NCBI GenBank assembly: GCA_024305405.1
Contig: JAKNDB010000053.1
Location: 186,001-250,000 of the forward strand
Reading direction: 5' to 3'
Length of the DNA: 64,000 nt
Origin: Dirofilaria immitis
Lineage: Eukaryota; Nematoda; Chromadorea; Rhabditida; Onchocercidae
Part shown: in pieces, positions 27,840 through 40,924 of the stretch
How positions within the stretch are numbered: the first letter of the stretch is position 1
How the letters are laid out: every line of letters begins with the position of its first letter
Translations under genes and position numbers: made by a program
Notes under the pieces: generated by a model
Seen by the model: only the letters and a program-made list of their open reading frames with translations
Told to the model about the DNA's origin: nothing
Database searches by the model: none

Positions 27840-28145
27840 GATTTTAAGTGTATGATGTTAGAAGGCTGACGTATATTTTAAGAGTCTATATATCTTTATA
27901 GTTATTATATTATCATTTCTAAAGGCTGTAACTTGTCTTATCATTTCGGAATATTGCATATCATCATCTCAGGAACTCTCTCAAAAGCCTGTTTATACAT
28001 TGTCATCGCGGAAAGCTATTCATATATCATTATCTTCGAAAGCTGTATTTATGTCATCACCTTAAAAGATTATCATCGCGTATCATTTCATAAACCTATG
28101 TATTGTTATGATTTCGAGAAACTATATTATATTAGAGATTTGATC
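27840..28145. repeat. Degenerate tandem repeat of about 28-33 bp
   Basis: About eight diverged units of the type TATCATCATCTCGGAAAGCTATTTA (variants TCGCGGAAAGC, CTTCGAAAGC, ACCTTAAAAG). The open frame 27933-28151 on the plus strand is a reading of this old array. Confidence 0.65.
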
Positions 28146-31100
28146 AAATGAAATATTTCGATTTTCTAATTTTACTATTTTTAAAAAAATTTTATCCAAC
28201 TAAATTACATTAGATCAGGAAATCCTTTCTCTATACGAAAAATAATAATTTCATTTATAGAAATACTTATCATATTTGTATAATAATTATCATTTTGCAA
28301 TCACTTCATCATTTTATTGCAATTTTAACTCCTTTTTTCTCCTATATTACCATCAATTGTTATAATCATTTATCACTCTCGACAAGTTCCATCAATCGTT
28401 ATATCTCAATCGATTATAAATTCCCAAAAATAATCAATTTTGCTCAAATCTTCAACACTATTCTAAAAAAAAAAAAAAAAAAGTCTAATTTTCTTCCATT
28501 CCATTATTTTTTCCCTTCCACTGTATTAATTTTAACTTTAATTTTGATCAATTTTTCAATTTTATTATCTTTCATTAGTTCTAATTTTCAATTTATAAAT
28601 AAATCATTTTCTTCATTTCTATCTTCTTTGCACCATTATCATATATTTTTGTCTTACTTTATCACTCATTTTAGTAAATATCCTCCTCTTATCATTATTA
28701 ATTGTTAGTTTATGAAAATTTTAATTTAATGTATTTTCACTCTCTGTATATATATATATATAGATAGATATATTTTCTCTATCCATAATTTTTTAAAATC
28801 AACACTCATGCATATATTTATGTGCATATTTGATAAATTTTTAAGTTTAAAAAAAATTGACAACAATTTAAAAAAAAGTGAGAGAGAGAGGAGAGGAAGA
28901 GAGAGAGAGAGGTAGAGAGAGAGAAAGAAGAATTCTCTTCATAAATTGGATAATTTTTTAAAGAGGAAAAGAAGAAAGAAAGGAAAAAAAAAGAAAATTA
29001 CTCGTATTTCGGTCATTTTTATATTTCTCCTTAATTAATTTGTACCTTGTTTTAAACTTTTTTTTTGTGTTAATTTGATCGATTTCTAATTTTTCTTTTT
29101 TTTTTTTTCTTACATCACTAATTATAGCATAGTGTAAAATAAGCCTACCTAAGATAATTTGACTAAACAAAATTGTTTTAATACTAAAAATGATCAAAAC
29201 TTCAATATCATTATTTACAATAATGATGAAATGAACTTATTAGCATTTCTAATGACAATATTTGATATTATTATTTTATTTCAATGAAAATTTATCTTAG
29301 GCTATTATTGTTATTATTATTGAAGATTATATAAGCTAGGCTTATTTTACACTAATTTCTTGGCTTATATTATATTATTGCATCATTTTATGCTATTCGA
29401 ATTTTTCTACCAAATAAAGAACATTATGAAAGTAATTAATGTAAACAATTTTTTCGCCAATTTCAATTCTGATTTGGATTTAATTAATTTTTTTAATTAT
29501 TAAATTTAGCTTAAATTTTTTTTAAATTGAGCATAACATTTGATGATATTACAAGTAAAACCTAAAGTTTGCGATTAATTAAAACAACCAATCTGATAAA
29601 GCAATGATCGAATGAATTATAGCTACTGTTATAAATTTGATGTAAAAAATAAAAGACGATACTTTGGAATATTTTTTTGATCATATTTTTATATTATTCT
29701 CGAAATCTGCACTTATTAATATCATTTATTTTTATCATCATTACCAATCTTATCATCATCATCATCATCATCGTCAGCATCGTCAGCATTATTATCATCA
29801 TCATCAACATTAGCATCATTTCCACACAAATAAAGTTATTACACTGCTCAACCAACATTTACAATTTCATTTAATTTGGCTAATATTGCTTTAGGAGATT
29901 TGGAGCAATTTGAAAATGATCAAAATATGATTTAATTTGTTAACGATATTGCAAAATTACAACAGGTATTATTTACTCTTTTATTTCAGTTCAATTTGTC
30001 TAGCATATTTTTTTTATTCCTGAATAATTAAATTGTTGTTTTTAATTTTTTTTTAATGCTTATTGTATGAGCAAATTTAATCAAATAGAAAATAATTTAA
30101 TCAAATCTTTTTATTTATTTGTTTCGGGAACAATATGCATAACAATAAAAAAGCATTGTTTCTGATTCCAATAATTAATTAATTAATTAATTGCAAAAAA
30201 ATATGAAAATTGAATCGATTGGAAAAAAATTTAATCTTCAAGATATCATTTTCAAATTGAATTAAATCAAATAATGTTACAAATTCGTCGTACATTTCAA
30301 ATTTGACAGTTATTTCATTTAAAGCATTTCATTATTCTAATATAAAATTTACATTTTAATTTTAAATTTTCGATAAAAAAAAAAGTTGTCACTGGATAAC
30401 AATTGACAATATGAATAATTTGAGTACCGCAATAGCTTTAGATCAAAACTACAGTACATCTTGAATATATATTTACCTTTTCCGGAGTAAAAAAATGCTT
30501 AAAAAAGTAAATAAACTATAAACATTAAATGGCTAACGAAAATATATTTGTAATGAAAATTTTGTAAAGTTTTTTTCTTACATTCAACAAATTATTTTAC
30601 AAATTTAAATGAATGAATAATCAAATTTATAAAAGTTAATCAGTTGAAATTTAAAAATTTAAATCAAAATTTTTTCTTATTTTAATGTGATAAATTGATA
30701 ACTGCTATTTGCTGTAATAATTTCCTTACCGGTTTCATCATCTATTCATTTTTCTTCTTATCCAAACTTGTATATTTTTGCCTTTCAAATGATCAAACTT
30801 TTAAGTGATAACGTAATATCTCTTTTTATTGCTTATTTTCTTGAAATTTCTGACCTATTTAAGATTTAGTTTTAGTTTTTTTTGTATCATTCGATAATTC
30901 ATTGTTATGATAAATCGACTAAGCACAATTTTATAAAATAAATAGATAAGATTACATAAAAAGTTCAACGATTATTTAAGTTTTTCTTAATAATGCTCAA
31001 TTGTACTCTTTTAAAACTACTTGATCGTTATCAGCTGTAAATGTTTAATCATTACTTAAAATAATGATCAAACAATTGAATAAGTAAAAATAATTTCTCA

Positions 31101-31184
31101 AATAAAATACCTGAACTATTAGCTATAATATTTTTAAACTTATCAATATTATTTTAATTCGATTTATTATCCGTTTATCATTTC
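28146..31184. other. AT-rich intergenic DNA upstream of the receptor kinase
   Basis: Holds a purine-rich (GA)n tract at about 28877-28926, an (ATC)n cluster at about 29755-29815 and long A/T runs. A TTTAG...CAG|GTATT segment at about 29896-29965 resembles an exon but has stops in all frames, so at most it is untranslated. No supported coding sequence. Confidence 0.55.
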
Positions 31185-31195
31185 AGATTGTAAGC
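31185..31195 (+). promoter_or_regulatory. Candidate spliced-leader acceptor before the receptor kinase ATG
   Basis: ATCATTTCAG ends at 31186, leaving only 9 nt (ATTGTAAGC) before the ATG at 31196. This spacing is typical of nematode trans-spliced leaders. An ordinary intron is possible because the frame is open upstream of the ATG. Confidence 0.45.
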
Positions 31196-34100
31196 ATGAC
31201 GAATCAAAATTTACAATCAACGACAACATATTATAAACAATTACCTGATTATTATAATCATGAACAGTCTGAGAAATCAGTTAGTAATGCACAAATGTTA
31301 TCAAATACTGATAATCAATTATGGCCTTCTCATAGATTTATTCATGATGATGTGAAAGAAGAAGGACAATGGTATTATGGTAACTTGTATTTTCATACTT
31401 TTTATAATTATACCATCTGCTTCTATTAAAATATTGTCTGATATGTAAATTAGTATCAAATATCTTCTGATATTAATGCACTCAAACTTTTATACGTTTT
31501 TTTAGTGATATGAAGTATCATACTCTATCATTACAGTAACAGGTATTATTCAGAATCTCTTAAAATTCTATTAATGATTCTTGATAGCTTGCACTTATCC
31601 TATGCTATTATGTTTTATAAAAATGATAGATTTCTTATTAATATCATTTAATCCATTAAAATATCCACTAAGTATATTTATCTTTAATTTTAACTTTTCA
31701 TTGCTATTTCTGTTAAGATATCAGAACTGATTAAATTAAAGTAATAATAATATATTGTTAAAATATTAACTTCCGTTAGTGTAAACTGATAGTTTTGCAA
31801 CATTTAGACTATTAAATTCTTGCTTAGAAATGTATTAACATTTATTGTACAATGCAGAACTTATTCATCAGTATTTCATGTATTGAATTTTATTTGAATC
31901 AATTATAATTTTACAACTTTAATTTTTATTGCAGATCATAATGATATTGATTATAAATTAAAAAATTCAAAAATCGAGTCAACAATTCAATCATCTCATA
32001 CTGATGTTTATGAAATATCTGATAAGTTAAATGATACAACTTCGCATATTTCCCAGGTCACCAATGATTCATCCTTATATTCTCTTACAGGTTTGATTAT
32101 AATATTTTAGTATTTTACATTGAATTAATTGTTAGTTTATTTTAATTATATACATCTAGATAGAAAAATTACTCGTGTAATTTTATCAATTTTAATATTG
32201 TATATGGGAAGTTTTATAAAGCTGTGAATTTGAAATCACTATAACAATTCAATAACAACATAATAAAAGACTACTTTTAATCTTTTCTTGATCACGTGTT
32301 ATATTCAGCTGCATCATCCATTTCTTAGATGTAAAACTTTTTTTTTATTTAATAGTTCAATCAACAATCGAATAGATTTGGAATTAATAATTGTTTTACA
32401 TTAATTTGCAAATGTTATTGGATCAATTTGTATTATTATTTTATGATATTTTTGTTATCATATTAAAAGTAGTTAATTTCTTCTTCTCTTAAAAAAATCA
32501 TTTATATAATAAAATTTTATATAAAAAAATTAATTGAAATAAATTAGTACTTAAAATGAATTAAAACATTCTCTAAGACTTAAAAGAATGCATAAAAAAT
32601 CAACAAAAAAATTTAGCAAATAATATGTAAAAATTGATCATTTTTAGAAAATTGGGATTTGGTATTGGTTTACCAGTATTGTTTCTTCTATTGATTATTC
32701 TTATTTTTATTATACATCGAGAATGGTTACGACGATACTCAAAAAGTATTGCAAATCATAATTCACATAAATGCGATTTTTGCCTTAGTTTTGGTTTTGA
32801 TCGAAAAACTACGATAAAGAAGATAGCAAATATTGGTTTGCGGAAATCACCGAATCATTGTAATGATGAAGATGATCGTTGCCATAAAAATATCCCTGAT
32901 ATGTAAGTTTCGTATTTAAAATTTTCATTTCTATAATTACTTAATTAATTAATTATATTAATTCTTAATTTCTAATTACTTGATGTTTAATATCATAATT
33001 ATATTATGTTTAATCTATAACTTCTTATTTGTTTGATTAAATAATATTATTTTTTGCCTTTTTGCCTTATATTTTTTTTCTACTCGCCTAATTTTTTGAA
33101 ACATTTTTCCGGTACTTTATAATTACATGTTAATATTATAGCAATTATAATACGAAATATTAAGGTGAAATTTTTCAGAAGATCATAAAATTGATCTCAA
33201 ACTCTGAGTTTTACTAGTAAAGGTTGATAGTTCTCTTACGTTTTCTTTTTTTTTTTTTTTTCTGATGATAAATGGAAAAACCTTGATAAATTGATGATAT
33301 TGTTAGAAAAGAATGATAAGAATAGACTGAATTAGGACTAAGTTAAAAAGTTTATAAAAATAAAATAATGTAACAACATTTTCTATGGACAATTTTCTGT
33401 TTTTTTTCAAAAAAAAGATAAAAAACGAAAAATTTCCTTTAAATGAATTTAAAAGAAAAATCTTCCCATTTAGTATTTATCTTAGTAAGTTTTTCTTTTT
33501 GTTTTTTTTTAAAGCGAAAATTTATGGTTGTTAGAAAAATCACGATTGGTGGTATTTCATGAAATGAAACTTGGTTCTGGAGCATTTTATAACGTATACA
33601 AAGGTTATTGCTTTGCATATTACATATTTTTCATAATACTCTTAATTCAATCATATATACATATATTTATTGAAAATATGATGATAATTTAAAATATAAT
33701 AAGTGATAAGATGCAAATATTTTATGCTTTAAAAAGTGATATCTTTAATATAAATTAATGTTAATGGTAATCATACCTTAATAATATTCATCAAGTAGTC
33801 ATTTCGCAATGCTATACAGTTCATTGAATTTTTTTCTTGATAAATGATTGATAAATACAAATTTATAATTATGATAATAATACTGATATTAGTAGTGATT
33901 TTGAATTGGTTAATGGCTAAAATTATCGTTTTATTATCATTTAATCTGCCAGCGATTAAATTTTTATCAATATAGCATCAATGAATTTATTTTTTATTGA
34001 GTTAACATTTAATGGTATTCTTTTCAATAGTTATTCTTTTGTATTGAATTGTTATTGTATCAGTAAAAAATTCTTTTTCTTCTTTTCATTTAAATTTTTC

Positions 34101-37100
34101 ATTCCTTTTTTTTTGTATTTTTAGGTGCTATCGAAGGATCAGCACCGATTTGTAAAGTAAATCCATCATTATCAACTTATGGGATATTTAAAGATTGTAT
34201 GTGTGCTATCAAAATGCTTTCATCAACTGCTGATGATATTGCACATGCTGATTTCATCCAGGTTTCTTGATTTCATTTTTTTATTTTAAATATTTCAATA
34301 ATATTTGAAACGAATTATTATAACTTATTTAATTTAGCTAAACTATCTTACGCGCCATAAAATCTTTGCAACATTGAATGAAATAAAATTAAATTAACAT
34401 TAGATTAATTTTAACCTCTCCATCATTTTTAAACAACTATTTTTGCTTGGAAAATTTTTTTACTTTTTTATTGAATATTTAAACTAAAGCATATATTTGT
34501 ACTACTTGTCGCTTGCTTCTGTATTTAATTTTGACTTTAATTTGTTGAACATTTCGTATAAACGGCGATAAAAGGAAAAAAAGAATAGTAATAACATTAA
34601 TTTATAATTATTTTAAATCAAAATTAGCAAATGAATTAATTTCAGGAAATAAAATTTATGAAATCGCTCAAATATCATCCACATTTGATAAGTATGCTTG
34701 GTATAAGCATCGATGATAATGATAATATTATGTTGCTTATCGAATATTGTGATTTCGGTGATCTTTTACATTTGATACGAAATAAAAGAAGCGAAATTAT
34801 TATGGTTCATTTTAATTTTATTACTTATAAAAAATTTCATTCAAAGAAAATACTCAATGTAATAAATTTTTAACAAATTTATATTAAAATGATAATGAAA
34901 TTAGAAGTTTATTATGAATTATACGATTAAAAAAAAAGTAAAAATTAATAAGAAATCTTCTTTCATCAGAATCATACAAACGAACATTCAAAATTACGTA
35001 TCAAGGATTTGGTAACATTTGCATGGCAAATCAGTAATGGATTAGTAAGTTTATTATATTTATATAATCAAATCAATTTGGCTTATTTGAAATTTCATCT
35101 CACATATTTAGCCAAAACTTATTTTTGTTTTTTAAATTTATAATATAGGAATTTTGAATATCTTCTTTCATTTCATTTTTCCTTCATATATTGAGTTGGC
35201 ATTTCTTCTTTTTTTTCACTGTTTCTTTCTTATCTAATTTCTTCATTTACTTCGTATATTTGTCATCCTTTAATCTTTAATTTAATTTAGTCTTTTTTCA
35301 TTCCGGTTATGTTCCGGTACAACCAAATCATTTTCTCTATTCCTTAATTTTCATTTTCTGCAATGGCATTTTTATAGAAAATGTCGATAAATATCGATTC
35401 ATTATCCTTTATGAAATATCCTTATATTTATTTATTTACTTTCTCACATATCAAGCAGTACTTAAACATATGGTACTAAATTTTGCTTAACTTTAAAAGA
35501 ACCTGGAAAAGCTTGAGCTAAAATCTGATACCAAATTATAGTTTTATGTTATAGGAATATCTGAGCAGTATAGGATGCGTACATCGTGATGTAGCTGCTC
35601 GTAATGTACTTGTTAATGCTGCAAATATTTGCAAGGTTGGTTTTTTCTTTATTCAATTTAATCAGTAGATATATGTGTTAATTATCATTTTAATAAACAT
35701 AAATATTGCCTAACTTGGATGATGATATAATAAATATGAAATAGAACTAACACATGAAAATGTTCAAAGTGGTGTTAAATTGACATAATTGAAATATATA
35801 ATATTTATGCTTATTAATCATAATAATTCAGTTTGTTTGTGTTGACTTCATTTCCGCTATTTATTCGATTTTATTTATTAAATTTTAAAAATATTTTAAT
35901 CATTATTATATGACTAATTATTATATGCTGCTTCAATCATTATTATTTCATTCATATGATTATTTGTTATGAAAATTTCATAAATTTATTAGTTGTGCAT
36001 AAAACAATAAATTTTAACGTATTTATTTTTAATTTTGATTATTGCTTTATTTATCTGCTTGTTTTTATTTATTTGCATAATTTATCAATAAGCTTTTAAT
36101 ATTGTCCACAATGCTATTATAGAATTTTATTTAATTTTTTCATTCCTAATACATAAACAGAATCGTCTACGAAAAAGGATGAAATTAAAAGGAAGGGAGA
36201 GATAGAAGTAAACGAATCTTCTTCATTCTTTATTCAAAAAAAAAAGAAACCTAAAATAGGAATTTATGAAATAAGCATTTCTCATACTTTTTTCTTTTTC
36301 TTTGTACCGGGTAATAAAGTAGGGGAATAAATTTCTTCGTTGTGGTCTCAAACATATTGATAATTTTAAATCTTCAAATGTAAACATGTCGATCGTAATA
36401 ACCTTTATTCGATAATAAATATATTTCGACAAGGTGAGTAAAATATAAAGTTTAAAAATGAAGAATTAGAATGGATGAGATTTGTAGCCGAATAATGATT
36501 ACATTGAATAGAGAAGCAAATAAGAGTGAATAACTGCTTAAAATATGTTAGTTAAATCAGTTATCAATTAACCTCGAGAAGCTTGTTTCTGTATCAGAGT
36601 GACATTTATTCCTTATAACAGTAGAGGACTTATCACACATCAGCTATACCAAAGATTAATCTATCAAAACGAAGAATAAGAGATGGACAATATTCAAATA
36701 TGCAAAAAGCTTGGATCGTCACAACATTTCAGACAATTACCATAGATTGCAATATTTTAAACATTCTACGTATATATATATATATTTCTCTTATCATAGA
36801 TACGGATTATGACTCATCTGTGTTTCTCTTATCATAGATACGGATTATGACTAAGGCATGTAGAGAAAGAAACGGAGAAATTAGATAAATAATCCGTTAG
36901 AGCACTCACGCATTGTAACATTCGTTTATATTGCAAAAAAATAGTTTGATTATTTGGATTAAATCTTATTCATTTAAATCTACTAATTTCACGTATATTA
37001 TTATTATTATTATTATTAGATGATTCATTATAAAATGATTAATAATTATGATCATCATTTTGAATAATAATAGGATGGATAAAATTTATTTCTTTTATCA

Positions 37101-38785
37101 TTCCATAAAGTGAACATTTGAGTATGTTGAAATACAAAAAAAAAAAAAAAAAGAAAAATCTACTCTTCAAATTTGTTAAATTTATCAAACAAATTAAAAA
37201 AAAATTTTTCCTTTTTTTTCTTTTTCTTGCAGATAGCCGATTTTAGTTTATGTCGTTTATCCGATTCGTTTATTTATTATACAGATCGTAATAGAAGATT
37301 ACCTTTAAAATGGATGGCACCAGAATCATTACGATCACATGAATATTCTGTTAAAAGCGATATGTATGTAATAAGATTTTCTTATTTTTATTTAAAAATT
37401 TAATCTTTTGTATTATATAATATTAAACTTAAAAAATTTTTTATTCGATAAATTTTGCGAAATTTAAAATTATTTAATAAACAAAGATATAAAATAATTT
37501 ACTGTAACTTCAAATTAAAATTGCGTTAAAAAAATAATTATTAGACAAAGAGAAACCCGTAGTTTATTTATTTATTTTTTTTATACCGGTTATCCGATTC
37601 GTTTATTTATACAGATTATGATCAAAGATTATCGTTAAAATGAATTGTTTACTTTCAAAAAGTTAGTCACTTTAGTTATAAAGATTAAAAAATGAGGATC
37701 TCTCGAACTCTTTCCTATGATGCATAATTTCATCTATCATTTTTTTTTATAATCATCAACTTCTAGCATTTATTCCAATTATAAAATTTAGTATTTATTT
37801 TGCATAAATTTAACTTATTCCCTCTAATATCAGATGGTCATATGGTATTCTACTTTATGAGATATTTTCATTTGGTGAAGTACCTTATGCACTTTTGCAA
37901 ACAACCGAAATTCTCGAATTTCTCGATTCAGGCGCCCGTCTTAACCAACCTCAATATTGTCCAATTGATATGTTCGTTTTATTTTTTTCTCTCTCACTTT
38001 TATTTATTTTTTTCCATTTTACTATAATAATTTTGATAAAATATTTTTTTATTTTGAAATTATGTTGAAAAGCCGAATTTTTTTAAAAAATGTGAAATCT
38101 ATGAAAAAAGTATTAAATGCATCCATCTATGGCAAAAAAAAAAAAATGAAAAAAAGTAATCATATCCACCAATTTATGTAAACTAACAAATATTCTCAAA
38201 TTTCTGGAAAAAGTAGTAAATAAATTAGTCCTAATTATTGATAATCAATTAAGTTAAAGTTCACAAAATATCGCTTGCTTGCTATCATTCATTAATTTCA
38301 AAAATTTCGAATAATTCCTCATCATAAACTTTTGTAATCTTATCAATCTCTATTGCTTGCATTGTTTAATCGATTCTTTCAATTCTTGTTATCTCACCAA
38401 ATAATGCAATATTTCGTTTTGATGAACATTTAGTTTATTTACATAAGACTAATAGTGGTGCAGTTTTTCGAAATTCTTTCACTGTTAGATTTTAAAGAGA
38501 TAAAAATCTATTTAGATATATTGTGCTAAACGTAAATAACAAATGCTTATCTCTAAAATGTTCCAATGTATCCGTCATCTTCTCTTTTTTTTTTTTCTTT
38601 CATCACCAAATTTTAATAAAATTATTCATAAAACTGAAATAGAAATAATTTTTAGATATACGCTAATGCTTCAATGCTGGCAAGATAAACCATCTTTACG
38701 GCCTACTTTCACAGAAATTTGCTCCATTTTACGAAGGATTTTGGAAGATAACTTCGGACATTATGGATATATGAAGGCAATTTAA
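31196..38785 (+). CDS. Divergent receptor tyrosine kinase (nematode KIN-16/OLD-1-like)
   Basis: Exons with closing phases: 32648-32902, 33515-33603, 34125-34261, 34646-34804, 34970-35044, 35555-35635, 37233-37363, 37834-37971 and 38656-38785 (stop). Upstream exons 31196-31379 and 31935-32056/32090 give an Asn/Ser/Thr-rich region of about 110 aa with no signal peptide. The first downstream exon carries one membrane segment (GIGLPVLFLLLIILIFII) followed by HREWLRRYSK, predicting a short extracellular N terminus and a cytoplasmic kinase. Kinase landmarks: glycine loop LGSGAFYNVYKG, lysine in CAIKML, alpha-C Glu in EIKFMKSL, catalytic HRDVAARN, activation-loop YY, PLKWMAPESL, and WSYGILLYEIFSFGEVPY. 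The magnesium-binding motif is DFS instead of DFG. The tail after the kinase is very short (LEDNFGHYGYMKAI). The join from the second exon to the membrane exon does not close in phase (needs 2 spare bases, available donors leave 0 or 1). A small exon at about 32356-32429 would repair it. Confidence 0.88.
36777..36856. repeat. Direct repeat of about 29 bp in a kinase intron
   Basis: TTCTCTTATCATAGATACGG plus ATTATGACT occurs twice, separated by about a dozen bases, inside the 1.6-kb intron between the HRD exon and the DFS exon. The same intron contains a minus-strand open frame (36223-36432) that I do not support as a gene. Confidence 0.8.
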
Positions 38786-38868
38786 TGGTAACTAGAAATA
38801 TCGATTGATTAACACTGATTGATTAGATGGATGAAAAACATTTAGGAAAGCAAAAAAAAAAGTTGTTC

Positions 38869-38892
38869 GACTGACTATGTCAGTCAAATAAA
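38869..38892 (+). promoter_or_regulatory. 3'UTR hairpin directly followed by poly(A) signal
   Basis: GACTGAC-TAT-GTCAGTC forms a perfect 7-bp stem with a 3-nt loop at 38869-38885, and AATAAA follows at 38887-38892, about 100 nt downstream of the receptor-kinase stop. This is the likely cleavage/polyadenylation signal of that gene. Confidence 0.6.
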
Positions 38893-40260
38893 ATTATTAC
38901 AAATTGACAAAAATACATTTGAACTTTATTCTTCTCATTTCTTTTTCACCTCTTCATCATTCATTCCTTCTCTCTGTTATACGAGTTTAAAAATAAAAAA
39001 AAAAAAATTATTTTTATATATGTCATCTGCGAATAAAAGCTACTATTAAATTTTTAGTTTCGTTTTTTTTTTTTTTTAAAAAATCATGACGGAATTTCTA
39101 AACAACAAATATGACTAAAATAAGTAGTTAGTAGTCAGATTTTAAATAATCAAATTTTCACGCAAATAATAGTGAAACTTAGAAATCACCAAAATTATCA
39201 TTAGTGATAATTTCTCATTAAATTATCTATTAAATTTTGAAAAGAAGCAGAAATCATTTTTTTTACACTTAATTGTTAAAAATTGATGATTGATTTGTTA
39301 CAAACTATTTGTATAGAAATATTTATTTTTAAATCATACTATATCGAATATTAATAATAATCATGATAATAGATGCTGGATAATAACGATAACAATAATT
39401 AAATCTTCATCAATTGAACTATATCTTATTAGAATTGTTCATTTCAGGTATTGTTAATATAAATCATCACAATGTTCCTATCTAAATTAAAACTTTCCGA
39501 CAAAGCCTTAGAATGTCAACTTTTTTTTCATACTATTACGTTGGGTTTTTGTAAATGATAATTTCTTTTTCTTTTGATATATTATTCAACTTTTTTTTTG
39601 CCAATAACTCGTTTGAACAAAACCAGCAAATTATCATAATTATCATTTATCAAAAAATGAAACTGAGATAAAATAGAAAATTATTAATTATAAAATACAG
39701 ATAAATTTGTAAAATTGACAAGTTAATAGAAGTAAATAAACAAAATCTGAATAAACCGTATGATTTCAAATTCTCTTATCAAATACAATATCTCAACTAA
39801 CTATCAATTTAATATTATTTATCATATTTTTATAATATTAGAATTGAATTGAAAAGTAAAAATGATATGCAAAAATTAAACAATTTTGATTCAATACTGA
39901 AATATATAAGTATTTACAATTAATGATGCATAATGTACACGTAGAATTACAATAATATTAATATTACATAGAACGAAAAAATCATAGTAAATAAATGATT
40001 TATATTAAATTATCATTGTTACTTTTGCTATTAGATAATAAGGCATAATGTAATTAAATTTCTCATATATTTCGTAATAAAAATTATCTTGCTAATATTG
40101 ATAACATTGTTTTTACAATAATAACAATAATAATTACTTTGTTATCACTTAATAAAAACAAAAGATATTGTAAATTTGAAAAATATATATTAGGCAGTTT
40201 TGTAAATATGTAAATTTTAAAAAATATATTAAAAAATATTGGAAGATTTTTTTTTTTAAA
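38893..40260. other. Intergenic DNA between convergent genes
   Basis: AT-rich with poly-A and poly-T runs. No exon-like segment. It separates the 3' ends of the plus-strand kinase and the minus-strand membrane-protein gene. Confidence 0.55.
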
Positions 40261-40924
40261 TTAAATAGCAACAAAATTCCAATTACATTGTAAGCCAACA
40301 ATGACAACAATACCAGCAGTGATGACACAAAGTATAGCAATACCAGCAAAATAAACGTAAAGTATTGGCGTACATTCACGATCTAACGTTAAATTTAACC
40401 ATTCTTGAATTCCTAATCTTTGCTCCTACAATATTTATTCTCTTCTTAATTATCGAAGTAATATAAGGAATAGTTTTTGAAAAGAATCATATAAAAAAAT
40501 GAATGAAAGTTTGACACTGATTACTTACTCCTCTTATCATCAATAACATCCATTTTTTTTTATTTTTTCTTAATTTGTGATTAATTTTGGAAAAATCAGC
40601 ATGAATCAGCATGAACTATATTGAATTGATTATTTCAAGGAATATTTTGAATAACATTGTTATCACTATCACTAAGAATTTCATACTAAAAACTTAAAAC
40701 TCTGAATAAAATTAAGACTAATTTATAGCTCTAATTGTCGTTGCATAAAAAAAGACTTTATATACCCGGCCTATCATGTCTGATCCAACAGTTTGAAATT
40801 CTAATGTTTGTACTGCTTGCTTAATATTTTTATCACCATCACTACCAGCGAGAGGATTCGGTGATTCAGGAGGTGTTTGCGCATCAAGATCCACTTTGAC
40901 ATTCCAAAATATCACGCTATTTAT
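40261..40924 (-). CDS. C-terminal exons of a small single-pass membrane protein
   Basis: Two minus-strand exons: 40924-40766 (53 codons, begins after GATCAG, INSVIFWNVKVD..., ends DMIGR before GTATAT) and 40425-40261 (begins EQRLGIQEWLNL after TTGTAG, ends NWNFVAI, TAA). Both joins are phase 0. The second exon contains one strongly hydrophobic segment (YVYFAGIAILCVITAGIVVI) about 12 residues from the C terminus, and an NLT glycosylation sequon on its N-terminal side. The first exon is Pro/Asp-rich (DAQTPPESPNP). No in-frame ATG lies upstream of the first exon, so the 5' end of the gene is missing from my model; earlier exons should lie at higher coordinates but I could not identify them. Family not recognised. 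Confidence 0.55.

Noticed and set aside
28295..28708. 137-codon plus frame rich in Ser, Phe, Leu and Ile
   Set aside because: Low-complexity C/T-rich sequence with poly-A; no domain, no exon structure.
36223..36432. 69-codon minus frame in the receptor-kinase intron
   Set aside because: No similarity, no splice context, and it sits between the HRD and DFS exons of the opposite-strand gene.
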